Below, one piece after another: positions 1 through 12,313 of a DNA stretch of 64,000 nucleotides. Location of the stretch: assembly GCA_904063045.1 (NCBI GenBank), contig CAJFCJ010000016.1:434001-498000 (forward strand). The letters run 5' to 3'. Positions within the stretch are counted from its first letter, which is position 1. The number at the start of each line of letters is the position of its first letter. A model generated the notes under the pieces. The model ran no database searches and was not told the origin of the DNA. It saw only the letters and a program-made list of their open reading frames with translations. The translations under genes were made by a program, and so were the position numbers. The DNA comes from Dimorphilus gyrociliatus. Taxonomy: Eukaryota; Annelida; Polychaeta; Dinophilidae.

Positions 1-1
1 A

Positions 2-1575
2 CTCATTTCGTTTACAACTCTGTTTGTGTCCTGCTTACCATTGATGGGCTTAGCTCCAATAGCTTTTAAATCAAAACTATGCAGATCGTGGTTGATTGCC
101 GAAGCATCCGACAACGTTCAAAGAGTATTTTACGCCGTATTCATAGCGGTAGCATCTTCTAATCTCCTAGTGGCTTTTGCCTGCAATGCAAAAACAGTGA
201 AAGACGTTTACAGTATGAAAGATTCTCTCACAGATCAGAGACAGGTAGCAGAATTTTCACTACTGATAGCAGTGGTTACAATAGTTTTTTATCTGGCCTG
301 GTTCCCTGTCTTGGTAAGTCCCATTTCTTTCTGTCCCCCTTTTTTTTCGTTGAAAGAAAATCAATAGCGGCGTTCATGAATAGAACTTTATTATGCTGGA
401 ATCCTTCACACTGCAATTTTTACAGAGCACGAACAGCAAAAATATATTAGTTCTGGAATAAAGGAAAAACTATAATAGCAAAGTGTGTTTTTTAGGAAAA
501 TAAAGCATATCCGCATTACGTCAGATAATCCAAAATCAGATAAGGTTTCTTTTTACTATCGATCAAGAAAAGCAAGAGATGCGCTTTGACAGTTTATTAT
601 ATTATACTGCAATACGAAATTCTCCCAAGTAATATAATTTCCTCCTTTTCTTTCTCATCCTTTTATTTCTTTTCCCTATCTCTTCTTCTCCTCTTCAAAC
701 TAAAAGGGTAAAGAGAGAGAGAGAGGAGAATAAAAGAGAAAAGTGAGGCTGAGAGGGAAAAATTACCTTAAATTATCCTGCCTACTGCAGAAAAATGGAT
801 AAAAACAAACTTTTTTCTCTTCTAACGTAATAGAAGCTGGCGAACCGTGAAGGCGCACAGAACGAATATTGCAGTACTTCCCTATCAACTTCTGTTAAAC
901 TGCGCGGAAAAATAAAAAGGAAATGTTTACAATGCGTGACTGGAATATAATTCAGCCTAAAAAGTCAAAGACTACTGCAAAAAATTGCAGATATGTAGCT
1001 TTTAATAAAAATTGATGATTAAAATTGGCGGATCTTAATTCCGTCATGCTTATGTAAATAGCGATTTATTGCAGTTGCACCCTTTTAGTTGAAATCCTCG
1101 ACTAAATAAACTATGTAATTAGCCTAAAGGATGGTTAATTAACTTTCTCTTTTCTCTTTAGGGCTAATTAAATGATATTTTTTTTACCCTCCAGGTAATT
1201 ATTCCGATGTCTCAGGCTGGTTATCAAGTGGGCCGCGTAGCAATCATTTACTGCTTAATATCACCCACTCTGACTGGAATGACAAACCCTCTCTTATACG
1301 CAATTTGCAGTAGTACATATCGTAAATGTTATACTGCTATTTTGGGGAAAATTTGCAAGCTTATTACAGGCTGTACGCCTAAATCATGTAGGACTGAAGA
1401 AGAATTGACTGCAACAACTGCATCGACTACAGCAAATAGCGTTACAGCTTTACTAGAGAGTCGGACAGCAAACGACTGTCTCCTGGAAGGTCGTCTAGGG
1501 ATTGCAGCGCAATATAATATTTTGAAGGGTTCGAAATTGAGTTTGCTCAGTTCAGAAGAAGATGAAAGGATGTGA
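2..1575 (+). CDS. Class A (rhodopsin-like) G protein-coupled receptor, 3' part only
   Basis: The window opens inside this gene. Coding exons are 2-313 and 1195-1575, with a phase-0 intron of about 880 nt (donor gtaagt, acceptor ccag). The visible protein runs from about TM4 through TM5, a basic loop, TM6 (ending AWFPVL where many class A receptors have CWxP) and TM7. TM7 ends in NPLLYAI, the NPxxY motif, followed by a Cys-containing helix-8 region and a Ser/Thr-rich cytoplasmic tail ending at TGA 1573-1575. No lysine is visible in TM7, so I do not call it an opsin. Receptors of this type sit in the plasma membrane and signal through heterotrimeric G proteins. The ligand cannot be told because TM1-3 lie outside the window. 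The class A assignment is secure; the subfamily is unknown. Confidence 0.85.
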
Positions 1576-2664
1576 AAGAGAAGTAACGAAGAAGAAGAAG
1601 AAGAAGAAGACGAAGAAGAAGTGGGCACAATGATGATAAGGAGGAGGAGGGGGAGGAGGAGAAACGGCAGCAGGTGAGGGTGAAAAGAGGAAAGGGAAAG
1701 CATATAACACAACGAAAAAGTTCTATTGAGGGAAAAAAAACGAAAACAATGAAATTATAGCAGGAAAAAAACAGAATTGGATGAAGAAAATTGATTTTTT
1801 TTTCACTATCCGCCCACTTCTACCGTCATCCAGTCTATGTCTTTTTTCTCACCCTTCTCGCGTACAAAACAACTCCGCCTCAAGTCTCGAAAAGCTTGGT
1901 TAAACCAAAGAAGAATACGAAATTGAGGGACGTTAATTGAGAGAAATGCCGAACCGTAAATGATTTCTATCGAATTTCTACTAATCATTAGAATATATCT
2001 TTTTTCCTCTTTTTCTTCTGTTTCCTTTCGTATTCATTTCTAAATAAATAATAAGGATTATCCTTTCTTATCTCCTTCTTTTATATTAAAGAAAGGAAAA
2101 TAACATATTACTTAAAAAATTGAAAGGGTACAAAAAGGTTCCAATCCTTTTATTCACAAGGGAGTTAGCCCTAATTGTTCACTAATTCTTCTCTGAATAT
2201 ATAAACGAAAAGAGCAGTCAAATATATCTATTTTGATTTCTTATCGATAGATGGCGTTCAAGTTATTCGTCAACCCAAATCTTCGTAAATCCTATCAACT
2301 TGAGCTCTAGAAAACTGTGACTTTAGGTACTCAAGTTCTCGAATCGTACGACACTTTTGGTTTTATATTTCATTTATAAAGTTCAATTTAGGTCAAGTTT
2401 AAAAGGTTCGATAGATATTGATGTTACAGATAAGAATAATAATAAAAAAAATAACATTAAAAAGTTACTTTATCACGATAATAGTTAAAATATGCGATAA
2501 GAAATATTAGTTATGTAAAATATTAAGCGCAGTAATAATAATAAGTCATCTCTTTAGGCTGATGAACTTTTGAGATAAAAAGAAAAAACTTTACTGGTTA
2601 GGTTGCACTCATTAAAAAGAGTTGATTTCAACTTAGGCGTGGAGTCGGATTCGGTTTGTTGTCT
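1576..2664. other. Intergenic: GPCR 3' flank and IYD upstream region
   Basis: No gene is seen. Just after the GPCR stop is a purine tract, (GAA)n at about 1587-1620 and GAG-rich to about 1700. It makes a long serine-rich reading frame on the minus strand that I regard as spurious. The rest is AT-rich, and its 3' part should hold the promoter and 5' UTR of the deiodinase gene. Confidence 0.6.
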
Positions 2665-3625
2665 ATGATGAAGTTCTTTGAGGAGCATGCTCCTTTTATC
2701 ACCAATTATTGGCCTTTTATCATTTCTTCAACGTTCATATGTCTCGGATTGTTTTTCGTTGTTATGTTTGTTAAAAATAGAGGAAGGTATATTAGAGTTT
2801 TCGATAAGGAAAACGATGTGGGATCAAATATAGAAGAAGAAGTAGGAGAAACTAACGATCAGGTGTTTATGAGTATAATGAAAAATGAAGATGTACAAAT
2901 ACCATACGCATTACCTCGTCTACAACCCGTTGCAATGATTCAAAAAGCTCAGTCATTCTATGAATTAATGAATACAAGACGAAGTTGTAGAATGTTCTCC
3001 GACGAACCTGTTCCAAGGGAGGTCATAGATAATATAATTAAAGCGGCCGGAACGGCTCCCAGCGGCGCCCACACTGAACCTTGGACCTATGTTGTCATCT
3101 CTCAGAAAGACGTAAAAATGAAAATAAGAGAGATTATTGAAGAAGAAGAAGAAATTAACTATAGGAGAAGAATGGGTGAAAAATGGGTTAATGATCTTAA
3201 GACGTTCAAAACAGATTGGATCAAACCGTATCTAGTAGAAGCTCCATACTTAATTCTAGTCTTTAAACAGGTAGGCAGTTCAATAACGCAGAGTTTTTCA
3301 ATGTTTATCAATCAATCAATCAATTTGCTTAAAATTCTCCTAATAGACATACGGATTATGGCCTAATGGACAGAAAAAAACGCACTACTACAATGATCTT
3401 TCTGTTGCAATATCAGTAGGTATCATGGTATCAGCAATAACTAATGCGGGCTTATGCTCCGTAACATCGACACCTCTAAATGCTGGAGTTAGATTAAGAG
3501 ATCTATTGGGCAGGCCTGTAAATGAAAAATGCGTTATACTTTTACCTGTTGGCTATCCAGCAAAGAATGCTAAAGTGCCCAACTTGCAGAGAAAGCCTTT
3601 GAAAGATATTGCTATTTATTGTTAA
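2665..3625 (+). CDS. IYD: Iodotyrosine deiodinase, membrane-anchored nitroreductase-fold flavoprotein
   Basis: Exons are 2665-3270 and 3347-3625 (phase-0 intron of 76 nt), giving about 293 aa, close to the roughly 289 aa of vertebrate IYD. Residues about 12-37 form one hydrophobic membrane anchor and a charged linker follows. The FMN-binding nitroreductase fold begins near [14 protein letters not shown], then has [15 protein letters not shown]. After the intron come the [12 protein letters not shown] segment, the TSTPLNAG loop and LLPVGYPA. All are hallmarks of this family, which reductively removes iodide (or bromide) from halotyrosines using FMN and NADPH. The ATG at 2665 is the first in the open frame; a second ATG follows directly. 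In invertebrates the role may be halotyrosine salvage rather than thyroid physiology. The identification is firm. Confidence 0.95.
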
Positions 3626-6109
3626 TTCGAGCCGAAGGAGAAAATGGGAAGAAAACATCGAAATATAAGGATGATGATGATGATGACGACGGTGATAATG
3701 ATAGCGATAATGATAACACCAAGGAAGAGACGTAAGAGAAGAAGGAGGCGGTGAAAGGTTTTAAAAAATAAAATAAAGATAAGTTCTAAAGCAATAAAAA
3801 AACGTAAAATTCCCGCTAAAGAGATGAAAGGAAAAGATTTTATTCCTAGTTAAACATTCCATTATAAACGCCGCAAAAAATACTTTTAAAACCCATTACG
3901 CAATCTTTTTTCTAGATACTTTTACCCACACTCCGATTGCTTTTGATAATACTTGGAAAGCCGCCTCGCTTTCCCCTTAACTCTATTTGTTACGTAATCT
4001 GGATGATGAAAGTTAATTAGGGTGGAGACAATAGGTGGCACTAGCGGCTTTTCGCGGTGGGAGATCATTCTTTGACCACCCACATACAATATAGGCACGC
4101 GAAGAAGAGTGTGTTAATCGGGGAAAATTATCTCGCTATTTGGAAATATTTTAAAAGGATTGCAATCAATTTCGATCGAGTATCATCCAGAAATCGCTTC
4201 TTTTGATGTTCAAGTTTAAAAAAACCGGTACCACATAAAAGGCAAAAAAGCCGCCACCTGCTCACTTCTTAAGCACTCCCTTCCTTATTCTCTATATAAC
4301 CCACCCCCCCTACCCTTCTTTTTTCTTCTTCACCCATTTCTTCTCAACCGTCTGACACGACGAGGTGAGAGAATTCCTTTTTTCTTGAACCGCTCCTCCC
4401 TCCCATAACCTCCCTCTAACCGAGAAAGAAACTCATTTCATTCTTCTTAGCACGACCGTCGGCAAGTCATCAAACGTTTCCTTCGCTAGACCAATTTTCA
4501 CCGATTAATCGCCGTCTTTTGAACCTACCGACCCTGTAGGCCTAGATTATGTGTACAACCATATAGTGATTGATTAGGCGCGAAATTCGAGCGGGAAATA
4601 GAGCGGATGCAAGGGATGAAAGTCGGAGCGTGTCGTAAAAATAACTGGAATAGTTTTCGTTCCCTGTCAACCTCTTACCTTTTCCTTTTTTTATGAGTTC
4701 CTTCATTCCTGGGGAAAGGGAAATATTTTAATTGGTCAGTCAAGTGTCGACCCAGTTGAGAAAATATTTTTTCACTCTACGTAGGCCTATTGAATAACTT
4801 GAAAATCCTATTAGAAAGAAGTACTATAATTCCTTAATGAGACATATTCAAATAAATAGCCATTTCGAAGGCAACAGATGTTTTTTTTATTGTTATTTTT
4901 CAAGAGGGCCTGAATAAAGCCTTTAAAAATGTCCCTCTCTATTATGTAGGCCTACGCTGTCGTCCTAACTCTCCCCAGTCCTCTGAGGTGTAATAAATTT
5001 TTTTCAACCTGTCCAGAGGAGACGAAAACGTAATAAAGCAATTTAGATTCTTTACTCGTTAGTTCTCTTTTCTTCTCTTTCCCCTCTCTGTTCCTTTCTT
5101 CATATTCTTCTTTTTACGCTGTTACCGCCTATTATATACGTTATGTAAGAGTTTTATGATTACCTCTAACTAAGAGAATGAGGAGGGCGACGACAGGTGT
5201 AAAAGATGTAGGTATGAGAAAAAAAGAGGGAGGAGACGTAGGGGGACGTTCACTATACATTTAAAATCTTTAAATCAGCATAGAAGCATAGTTTAGCTAA
5301 TTATTCTATTCTTGTTAATTATATACAATTTCAAATTAAATATAACCGTTTTTATATCTTTCACATGACTAAATAAACTATTTAAATATTAGAATAGCTG
5401 AAATAATTGAAATTGGAAGAATTTTCTTTTCTTTACCTTTCCCCCCTTCCCTTTACCTTTATGCTACCTAAAAACAAACTTTCCATGTAGGCCTATTATT
5501 CTAATAGTAAAAAGAAAAAAATCACTCATGTGACACTATTGAAATTAACCCTCAGTCTATTTATTCAAGTGTAGTCGAGTAAGAATAGAAGGAAAATGGA
5601 ATGACAGCACACGCTAGCTTTGGATACTCTCGCTATAGAATCATATAATTTCGTGAAAAAGGCCTATTCGTCGCGCGCCTTTCTATTCAAACTACCAAAG
5701 CCCCTGTTCAAATCGGCGCGTGTCAAAGTCACGTGACGGTATAGAGGCACGTGGCTGCTATTCGAATCCTAAAGAATGTTCAACGGTCGGAGCAGGTGTT
5801 GCATTCTTGTGACCGTCAGAGCGTAACGGACGCCATTCAAGCTGCTTGAACTTCTCGAATTCTTCGCTTCCATTCCGCAGGCAGACGTTGACAGTGGGAG
5901 AGCAGCGATTTTTTTGGTCCTCGCCAATCCATCTTTTTAAACTTTAACCTTCCACAAGAAGCTTTTATTATCCATCTTTAATCTCATTTAACCATCTGCT
6001 AAATCTTTTTTATCGTCAAACATCGAAAATTAATCCTAGTTGCTGAAAATCTCCTCAAAAGAGACAAACAAGACAAGTCAATAAAGGATTTTAACAACAC
6101 ATTTTTTAT
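3626..6109. other. Intergenic and 5' region of the SAM/AT-hook gene
   Basis: No coding exon is recognised in these 2.5 kb. An acidic-codon repeat at 3671-3700 (GATGAT) lies in the IYD 3' flank. The stretch 4060-4560 is richer in G+C and pyrimidine tracts and may be an upstream promoter or 5' UTR. It carries four TAGGCCTA octamers and two E-box palindromes, listed separately. The 5700-6109 part probably holds the promoter and 5' UTR of the downstream gene. Confidence 0.5.
4537..5495. repeat. Four copies of the palindrome TAGGCCTA
   Basis: Exact copies sit at 4537-4544, 4782-4789, 4947-4954 and 5488-5495. Further exact copies are at 7479-7486 (intron of the next gene) and 61621-61628. One-mismatch relatives occur near 5659, 7113, 9832, 16263 and 41677. 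With this AT-rich base composition roughly half a copy would be expected by chance in the whole window. The function is unknown. Confidence 0.8.
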
Positions 6110-7057
6110 ATGGAAAACAGCGGAGAGAACAAGGAAAACAGTAAGTAGAAAACTTTTCATTGAGTACTTTTCTACTTTTTCTATAAAAGAAAATTAAAGC
6201 TATTCAAACATTCGCTTGAATTTCGATAAAAGTTTATTTAAAAAGCTTTAACTTAGTGACGCTAGCGTTACCGGCTGACGCGTTCTGTTTCCTTAAGGTT
6301 ATTCTATTACAAATTATGGAAGATTTTATTACTGAGGTCAACCTCTGTCGTTTTTCTTCCGTCACCGCCTACCAATTTTTTTTCATTGAAACCATCTAGC
6401 AGGAACCCGTTACCGTGGTAACAATTCAAATTTACCGAACCGTAGTTATCCTATGCATGATCGCAGGAGGTTAACTACTTAAAAAGAGGAAGAAGCGTTT
6501 GTTAAAAACCATATTGTTTTATATTTTATACTTTTCCCAAATATCTAAAAACATTATACAGTATATACTGAATAAAGGGAAAAAAGGCCATTAAAGTGTC
6601 ATATGCATCCCAATATGAGTCCTCAACTTTGATGCAATTATATGTAAAGAAGGTTGCTTTTTTTATCCATTTAATTATATGTTTATCTATTCTTAATATA
6701 AGCCAGAATTCTATTCTATATGTCACTTTTTATATTCTTAGTGTCATAAAATTTTAGGGTCATGAAATTTATTGATAATATCCAAATTCTCTGCGAATAA
6801 CTCCTCCCCTGTTAAATAAATTATTGAATAGAGTACTCTTGACACATTCTTGCTTGAAAAAAATTAGATAAAACTGCGAATTAAAAGCAAAAAAGCGAGA
6901 AAAATAAGTCAATTTGACAATTTAATAGTGTCACGTGATTGTGTGGAAAGGCCAGCTCAGTCGGGCCTCATGTTTACACAGTAGGGTTTCCGACATAGTC
7001 GACATGTCAAGAGACGTTTTCCGTCACCTGTCCCCTATCATCCGTATAGTCACGTGA
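5729..7057. promoter_or_regulatory. E-box palindromes TCACGTGA flanking the 5' end of the SAM/AT-hook gene
   Basis: TCACGTGA occurs at 5729-5736, 6931-6938 and 7050-7057, with an additional CACGTG at 5748-5753. They lie either side of the first coding exon. CACGTG is the core site of bHLH-zip factors such as USF, MITF/TFE and Myc/Max; which one binds here is not visible. Confidence 0.5.
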
Positions 7058-9030
7058 TTGGTGGCAATTTCAACATGTAGTGAAGCAGAACAGGCGTTTT
7101 TTTTTTTAATACTAGGCCTCCAATTTCAAAGGTCTTTTTTTTTTAATCCTCTATTTCCCGCCGTATTTCCTTTACAATTTAAATAACGTATTCTATCAAC
7201 TAATGCGCATTTTGGTAAAATATTTCCATAATAAATCATATATAACGAAATATTTTAAATATCTCAATGATTTTACAGTTGAATCTGGACCACCGTTATT
7301 CAAGAAACGTCGAGGAAGACCACCAAAATTTCTTGAGGTTTGGAATCAACAAGCAGCTTTAAATTATGCTTCAAAAATGACTGAACAAAAAGGTAAATTT
7401 TTAATAGAAATTTACGTTTTGGCGCGTAAAAAACGAAACGTTTATTGGTACCGTTTTCTCTATAATTACCCTTTATATTAGGCCTATATAGACGTGCTTA
7501 TATTATATATATACATTTATACTTGCGATATACTTAAGATATTACTTAGCAATTGAATGATTTAAGTAAAGAAAAAGTAGATTTTTGGCAATTTCAATGC
7601 TTGAATGATTTCTGGAATGCTTTCTATGATTTACATACCAGAAATACATTAGTGTTTTTAAGATACTTAAAATAATTTAAATCTTTTTTTTTTATAAAAA
7701 AAAAAGAATAAGAAGAATAAAAATAAATATATTGATTTATAAACAAGTATTAATAATTGTACAAGATTTACTAGAAATATCATATATACAGTAGTATTGT
7801 ATACTTAAAAAAAAGTTTAAAAGGTCATATTTTAAGAGAAGTATGCCAGGTCTAAGTCTAAGGGATTGTATATAAGAGGCTTGGTTGTATGCCGTTATGT
7901 GAAAAACTACTTTTCTGTAGTACTGTTATATTGAATTTCATGAAATAATATTTAAATTATTGTTTGAGAGGTTTATGTAAAGCAGTTATGGAATTTGAGT
8001 TGGGATGGTCCGATAACTAAACTCCACCTACCGACAAATTATAGGATTGTTAGTGAAATAAGATAGTGATATTTTATATTTAATCATTTAGGAAATGCAT
8101 ATTAAATATCATTTTAGAGTAGTTCTTAGAAAGGATTTGATAGGTGAAAAGATACTTGTAGGACATCTAATGAATTATTCTTTGCTAATTGACTTAACTT
8201 TTCCTCTTTCTGATTCTTTTTTTAGAAGATAATAATAGTTCAAGATCATCATCTCCCGAGATAGATGTTGTTAACACTAGGGAAGATGCTGTGCTTGGTG
8301 ATGATTCTAAGAAAAGAAAAAGAAAAAAGCCAGAAGTCGATGAACTATCCTTACGTAAATTTTTCGAAGCCGGCGGCAGAGACTATAATGAATATTTGGA
8401 ATGGCGAAAAAATAACGGTACCTTTCCACCGACTCTTTCTACCCCTACCGAGCCCAAAGTTCGCAAGGTTAATAAGAAAAAAACGCCCACACCGCCGCCT
8501 CCTCCCCCTTATCGACCGGCGACTACTATGTATTATACTCAAGCCGGTCTTCCATTAAATCTCCCTGCAACTCAATCCTATCATCCCATGTTCATGTATA
8601 AGAATTCATATAGAGCTCCTACTTCGCCAAAGTCTAGTTCAAAGGATGATTCGGCATTAGATCTAAGTACTAAAAAACTGAACGATAGTGGTTTTGAAGA
8701 GGAACATTCCAATTCCGTTCTTGAATGGAATGTGGATAAAGTATGCGATTTTGTTCACAACGTGTCGGATTGCAGTGAATATGTGAATGTAAGTAGTTGA
8801 ATTCGCCAGTAGTTGGCGCTTTAAGAATTTTGAAGAAATTATAAATAACATGACATTTTTTTTATTCAAAATAGGTATTCAAAGAGCATAAAATTGATGG
8901 AAACGCCCTTCCGCATTTGTCGGACGAACAGATGGTAAAGTGCATGGGAATGAAAATGGGTCCCGTAATAAAACTACGATTAGCCATTTCTAAATTATTA
9001 CCAAGCGAAGAAAAAGGATCACCACACTAA
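6110..9030 (+). CDS. Nuclear protein with AT-hook-like motif, DLS motif and C-terminal polyhomeotic-type SAM domain
   Basis: Exons are 6110-6140, 7279-7392, 8226-8788 and 8875-9030; phases agree at every junction and the product is 287 aa. Exon 2 carries KKRRGRPPKF, an AT-hook-like DNA minor-groove motif, followed by EVWNQQAALNY. Exon 3 has a basic KKRKRKK cluster (likely nuclear localisation), a GGRDYNEYLEWRK block, a run of prolines, and ALDLSTK, which resembles the PxDLS motif that recruits CtBP co-repressors. The last 75 residues are a SAM domain (WNVDKVCDFV to LAISKLL) split across exons 3 and 4. It is closest in pattern to SAM domains of polyhomeotic/SAMD7/SAMD11 proteins, which polymerise in Polycomb repression. 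A chromatin-associated repressor role is inference, and I could not name an ortholog with confidence. The first intron is long (1138 nt) and carries E-boxes. Confidence 0.85.
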
Positions 9031-9553
9031 AATATAAACATTAATAATTCACAACAACATTTTCAAGAGAATGCTTTTATCATTCCATGCCTTCTTTACG
9101 CCCAACTTTCTCCTTCTCTTCACTTCCAATCGTGATTATTTGAAACTAACCAATGAGAATTTTTGCAAAAAGAACAAAAAATGACTGATCTTCTAATTTG
9201 AACTGTTTCGATATCTTTAAGTTTTTCTTTAATGTTTCGTTTATTTGTTTTTTTATTTGTAAATAATTCAACTGAGTTTGCTTCTGCATAATTAGTAGAT
9301 TTACTATATTTCTTTTTGACAGATGTAATTACTTAATTAGTCTTTACTAAGCTATGATAATATTGATAATGATGATAATGACATATTCATTATAATCTCT
9401 CTTTTTTTTTCTCTCTCTCTCTCTCTGTCTCTTCATGAATTATATCATTTAACATAGCAATTAGGCATTTGAAGCGGTTGATTTCTCCATTTGCATCTAA
9501 AATAAACGATAAAATTAATTATTAATTATTAAATGAATTGTAAAATTAAGCAA
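9031..9553. other. Tail-to-tail intergenic region
   Basis: Non-coding, AT-rich, with a short (CT)n tract near 9410-9426. It must contain the 3' UTRs and polyadenylation sites of the SAM/AT-hook gene (+) and the SLC6 gene (-). Nothing else is seen. Confidence 0.6.
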
Positions 9554-12313
9554 TTAATTAATTACATGTAATAAATCGCTAAAATCGATTCCTTTCTTAT
9601 AAGGGTCAACTTCGAATGCGTTAGAATGTGCTATTAGCACCCTATGCTTTGTCAGGCTTGGTCCCCAATACTTAGATGCTTTAAAAGCAGCCATAAAACT
9701 CTGTAACATAATTATATTTAAAAGAGAAACTTAATAAATTATCAGTAATTACCGATTTGGTCACTTTGTAATATATTAAATAAATGAAAAGCACAATTGC
9801 TAAAACCATTACAGGAAAGGTACCCAATATAAGGCCTAAAGTTTCAACCCATGATGAAAATACATAGTTCCCATATCTTGGTTTAGAGTACTAAAGGGGA
9901 AATATTTATGATTCAAGATGAATATAATGAATACTAAATAGTGGATTTATTTATAATATACCTGAACAATCCCGTAAATGAAAACGGCCAATGCTAAGGC
10001 GGGTGTTAAAACTGACCATAATACGATGAATAAATATTTCAATATATTCCAAGGAATCCACGGAAATCTTCTCATATCTCCCAACATTACTGAAATATCT
10101 TCGGTGAACTTTTTACCTCCTTTTTAAGAAATCATATTCAATAAATATTCATATTTGTTTGCTGTACTATTTACCGTATAAATAGCTTATCATGAGGCAT
10201 TCTAATAGTGATATAATTAGAGCTGACCATTTAGTTACGTAGATATCCATTAATTGTACTAGATACATTCCAGCCTATTTGAAAATGTTGAATATGGTTG
10301 ATAATTAATAAATAATTAGTTAAAGCTTACGTTGCAACAGAATGGTAAACTTAACAAAAAGAGCGACAAACAAGCTAAGAGGCAGAATAACCATCTTTTC
10401 GACTCAAAATAACCTCGATATTTATCGGAAATACCACCAATAATATTTAACATTGAGCAAAAAGAAAAATCTATTCCAATAAGGAATAATAATAGATAGA
10501 ATAAAATCGTCCAAGCGGCCACGGCGGCTGATCTCTTCAACGCATACGGTGTTAGTATAAATACCAGATTCACACCTTCATTAATTAATTATGTAAAAGA
10601 AAGAATAAATTAATTAGCATTCAATTCAATATCGTTCTCAAATTACCCGATTGCATTAAGTTGTCTCTATCTTGTAGTTCGGCTTCTTCAAGGAACATAC
10701 CAATAATTGAATAGATAATCAGCGTACATGCGATGGATGTAATGAAATTTAAAATTGGCACAACCATCACATCTCTATAAAGTAATAGTTATAAATATTC
10801 CTTCAACCATTCGTATATTCAATAGAGTATTACTTACTTAATAATATTGTAATGAAATCTATTGTAGCTTGCTAAACTTATCAGCGATCCTAGGCCAATG
10901 TTCAACGAGAAGAAGATCTGTTCGGCGGCATCGCCCCAGAGTGATGCACTTTTTAATTCTTCCACGTCAAACTATATACATTTCATTTGAATGATCATTT
11001 ACTATATACTTGTTTATAAAAGATACTTACACGGGACAAAATATCTAAACCTTCCTTGGCTCCATCAAGAGTCAATCCCCGAATTAATACTAATAATAAT
11101 AGTACTATTTTGATAAAGATGGTAAAGTATGCAACCTAAGCAGATTGTTTACAAAATGATCATCCTATTACCCAAAGTTATACTTCACTAACCTTGCCAT
11201 AAACTCTTATTCCCTTCATTAAAACGAGGAATATAATAGACCAAACAGCGAATAAAGATAAAACCATTTCCCATTGGAGTGTACCGAAATTTTCCATATT
11301 ATGATTATTCACATGCTTTGACCTGTTGAAGAAAAATTCTTCGGTTGGAAGAAACCATATGTTCTGTTCAAAATAGCGCGAATAGTTTTGATTGAAAATG
11401 GATAGACAAACGGAAATGGTAAACATTGAAAATTTACTTTCGATTTTTGAGTAGGATTCGAACTATTCACATATCTTCCAACAGGTACGTTGTGATATAA
11501 AGAAGTTTTTCCACCAAACGTTAATAATCTGCTCCCCATACAAATACCGTTAGCATAATCAATAGATGTATTAAATACTGATTTGTTTGCGCTGGCTTCG
11601 CATAATTCAGCTGTTTCCTTTTCAATTAGACCAGAACAGTCTAATTTGAAAAAAATGGTTAATTTATTAAGTTATTATATAAGAAGTAAATTAAAAAATA
11701 AAAACAAATTACAAGGAGTATTCCATTCGTTATCGCAATTGAGCCAATTTTTGTCACCACTATGAATAATTGCGTAGAAAACATGCCAAAGTGCATTTGA
11801 CAGCAATGTATTATAGTACATGACAAGCATAGCTGATACTGCAATCATTGATATTCCGATTCCTTTAATATAATTTTTTTTACACTGTGTATACAATATT
11901 AGAATATAGGCAATAATTTTCAATTACCATTCAAAATAGGAGCATATTCCCAACAAGACATGACACCCTGGCTCGTATATTGACCACAAGATGTTTCCAA
12001 TAAAAACAATGGCATACCCAATACTATAAGAAAAACCCCGGAGGCGAATATAAACGTTCCTGCTCCATGCTTGGAACATAGATAGGGAAATTTCCAAACA
12101 TTACCCAAACCTATTGTGCTTACCAAGCAGGCAATCGAAAAATCCATGCGCCCAGGCCAATTACCCCTCTCCTCATTCTCGTCCTTTGAGAAATCCTGCC
12201 CTACTTTATCCTGTAAACTTAGGACAGGATGATTCGCTGAAGGCTTTTAAAACAAGGAAAATATGCTTAATTCGCATTGTCTAAAAACTGTATCAATTAT
12301 ATACCTTTAACAT
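9554..12313 (-). CDS. Sodium/chloride-dependent neurotransmitter or amino acid transporter, SLC6 family
   Basis: Thirteen exons on the minus strand: 12313-12305, 12243-11928, 11862-11713, 11640-11438, 11363-11193, 11135-11031, 10971-10838, 10774-10647, 10575-10331, 10274-10175, 10119-9962, 9890-9753, 9700-9554. All junctions are in phase and the product is about 667 aa, usual for the family. TM1 has GLGNVWKFPYLC (residues about 48-59). TM3 begins after KGIGISM-like sequence, and EL2 contains an NxS glycosylation site (YVNSSNP). PTEEFFFNR, WGDAAEQIFFSLNIGLGS (TM6) and YNRFHYN follow; the protein ends after a W-G-P motif. These 12-TM pumps drive substrate uptake with Na+ and Cl- gradients. A Gly rather than Asp at the TM1 substrate position argues against a monoamine transporter and for an amino acid, GABA or glycine type. 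The exact substrate is unknown. Confidence 0.93.

Noticed and set aside
1329-1712. 127-residue serine/leucine-rich minus-strand open frame
   Set aside because: It is the antisense of the GPCR last exon plus a GAA/GAG purine tract.
4060-4560. Possible additional 5' exon or separate promoter in a G+C richer stretch
   Set aside because: No open frame linked by donor and acceptor to a known gene; left as non-coding.
11440-11465. B-box-like GTTCGAATCC word on the minus strand, suggesting a tRNA
   Set aside because: It lies in an SLC6 coding exon and no A box or cloverleaf is present around it. No tRNA gene was found in the window.
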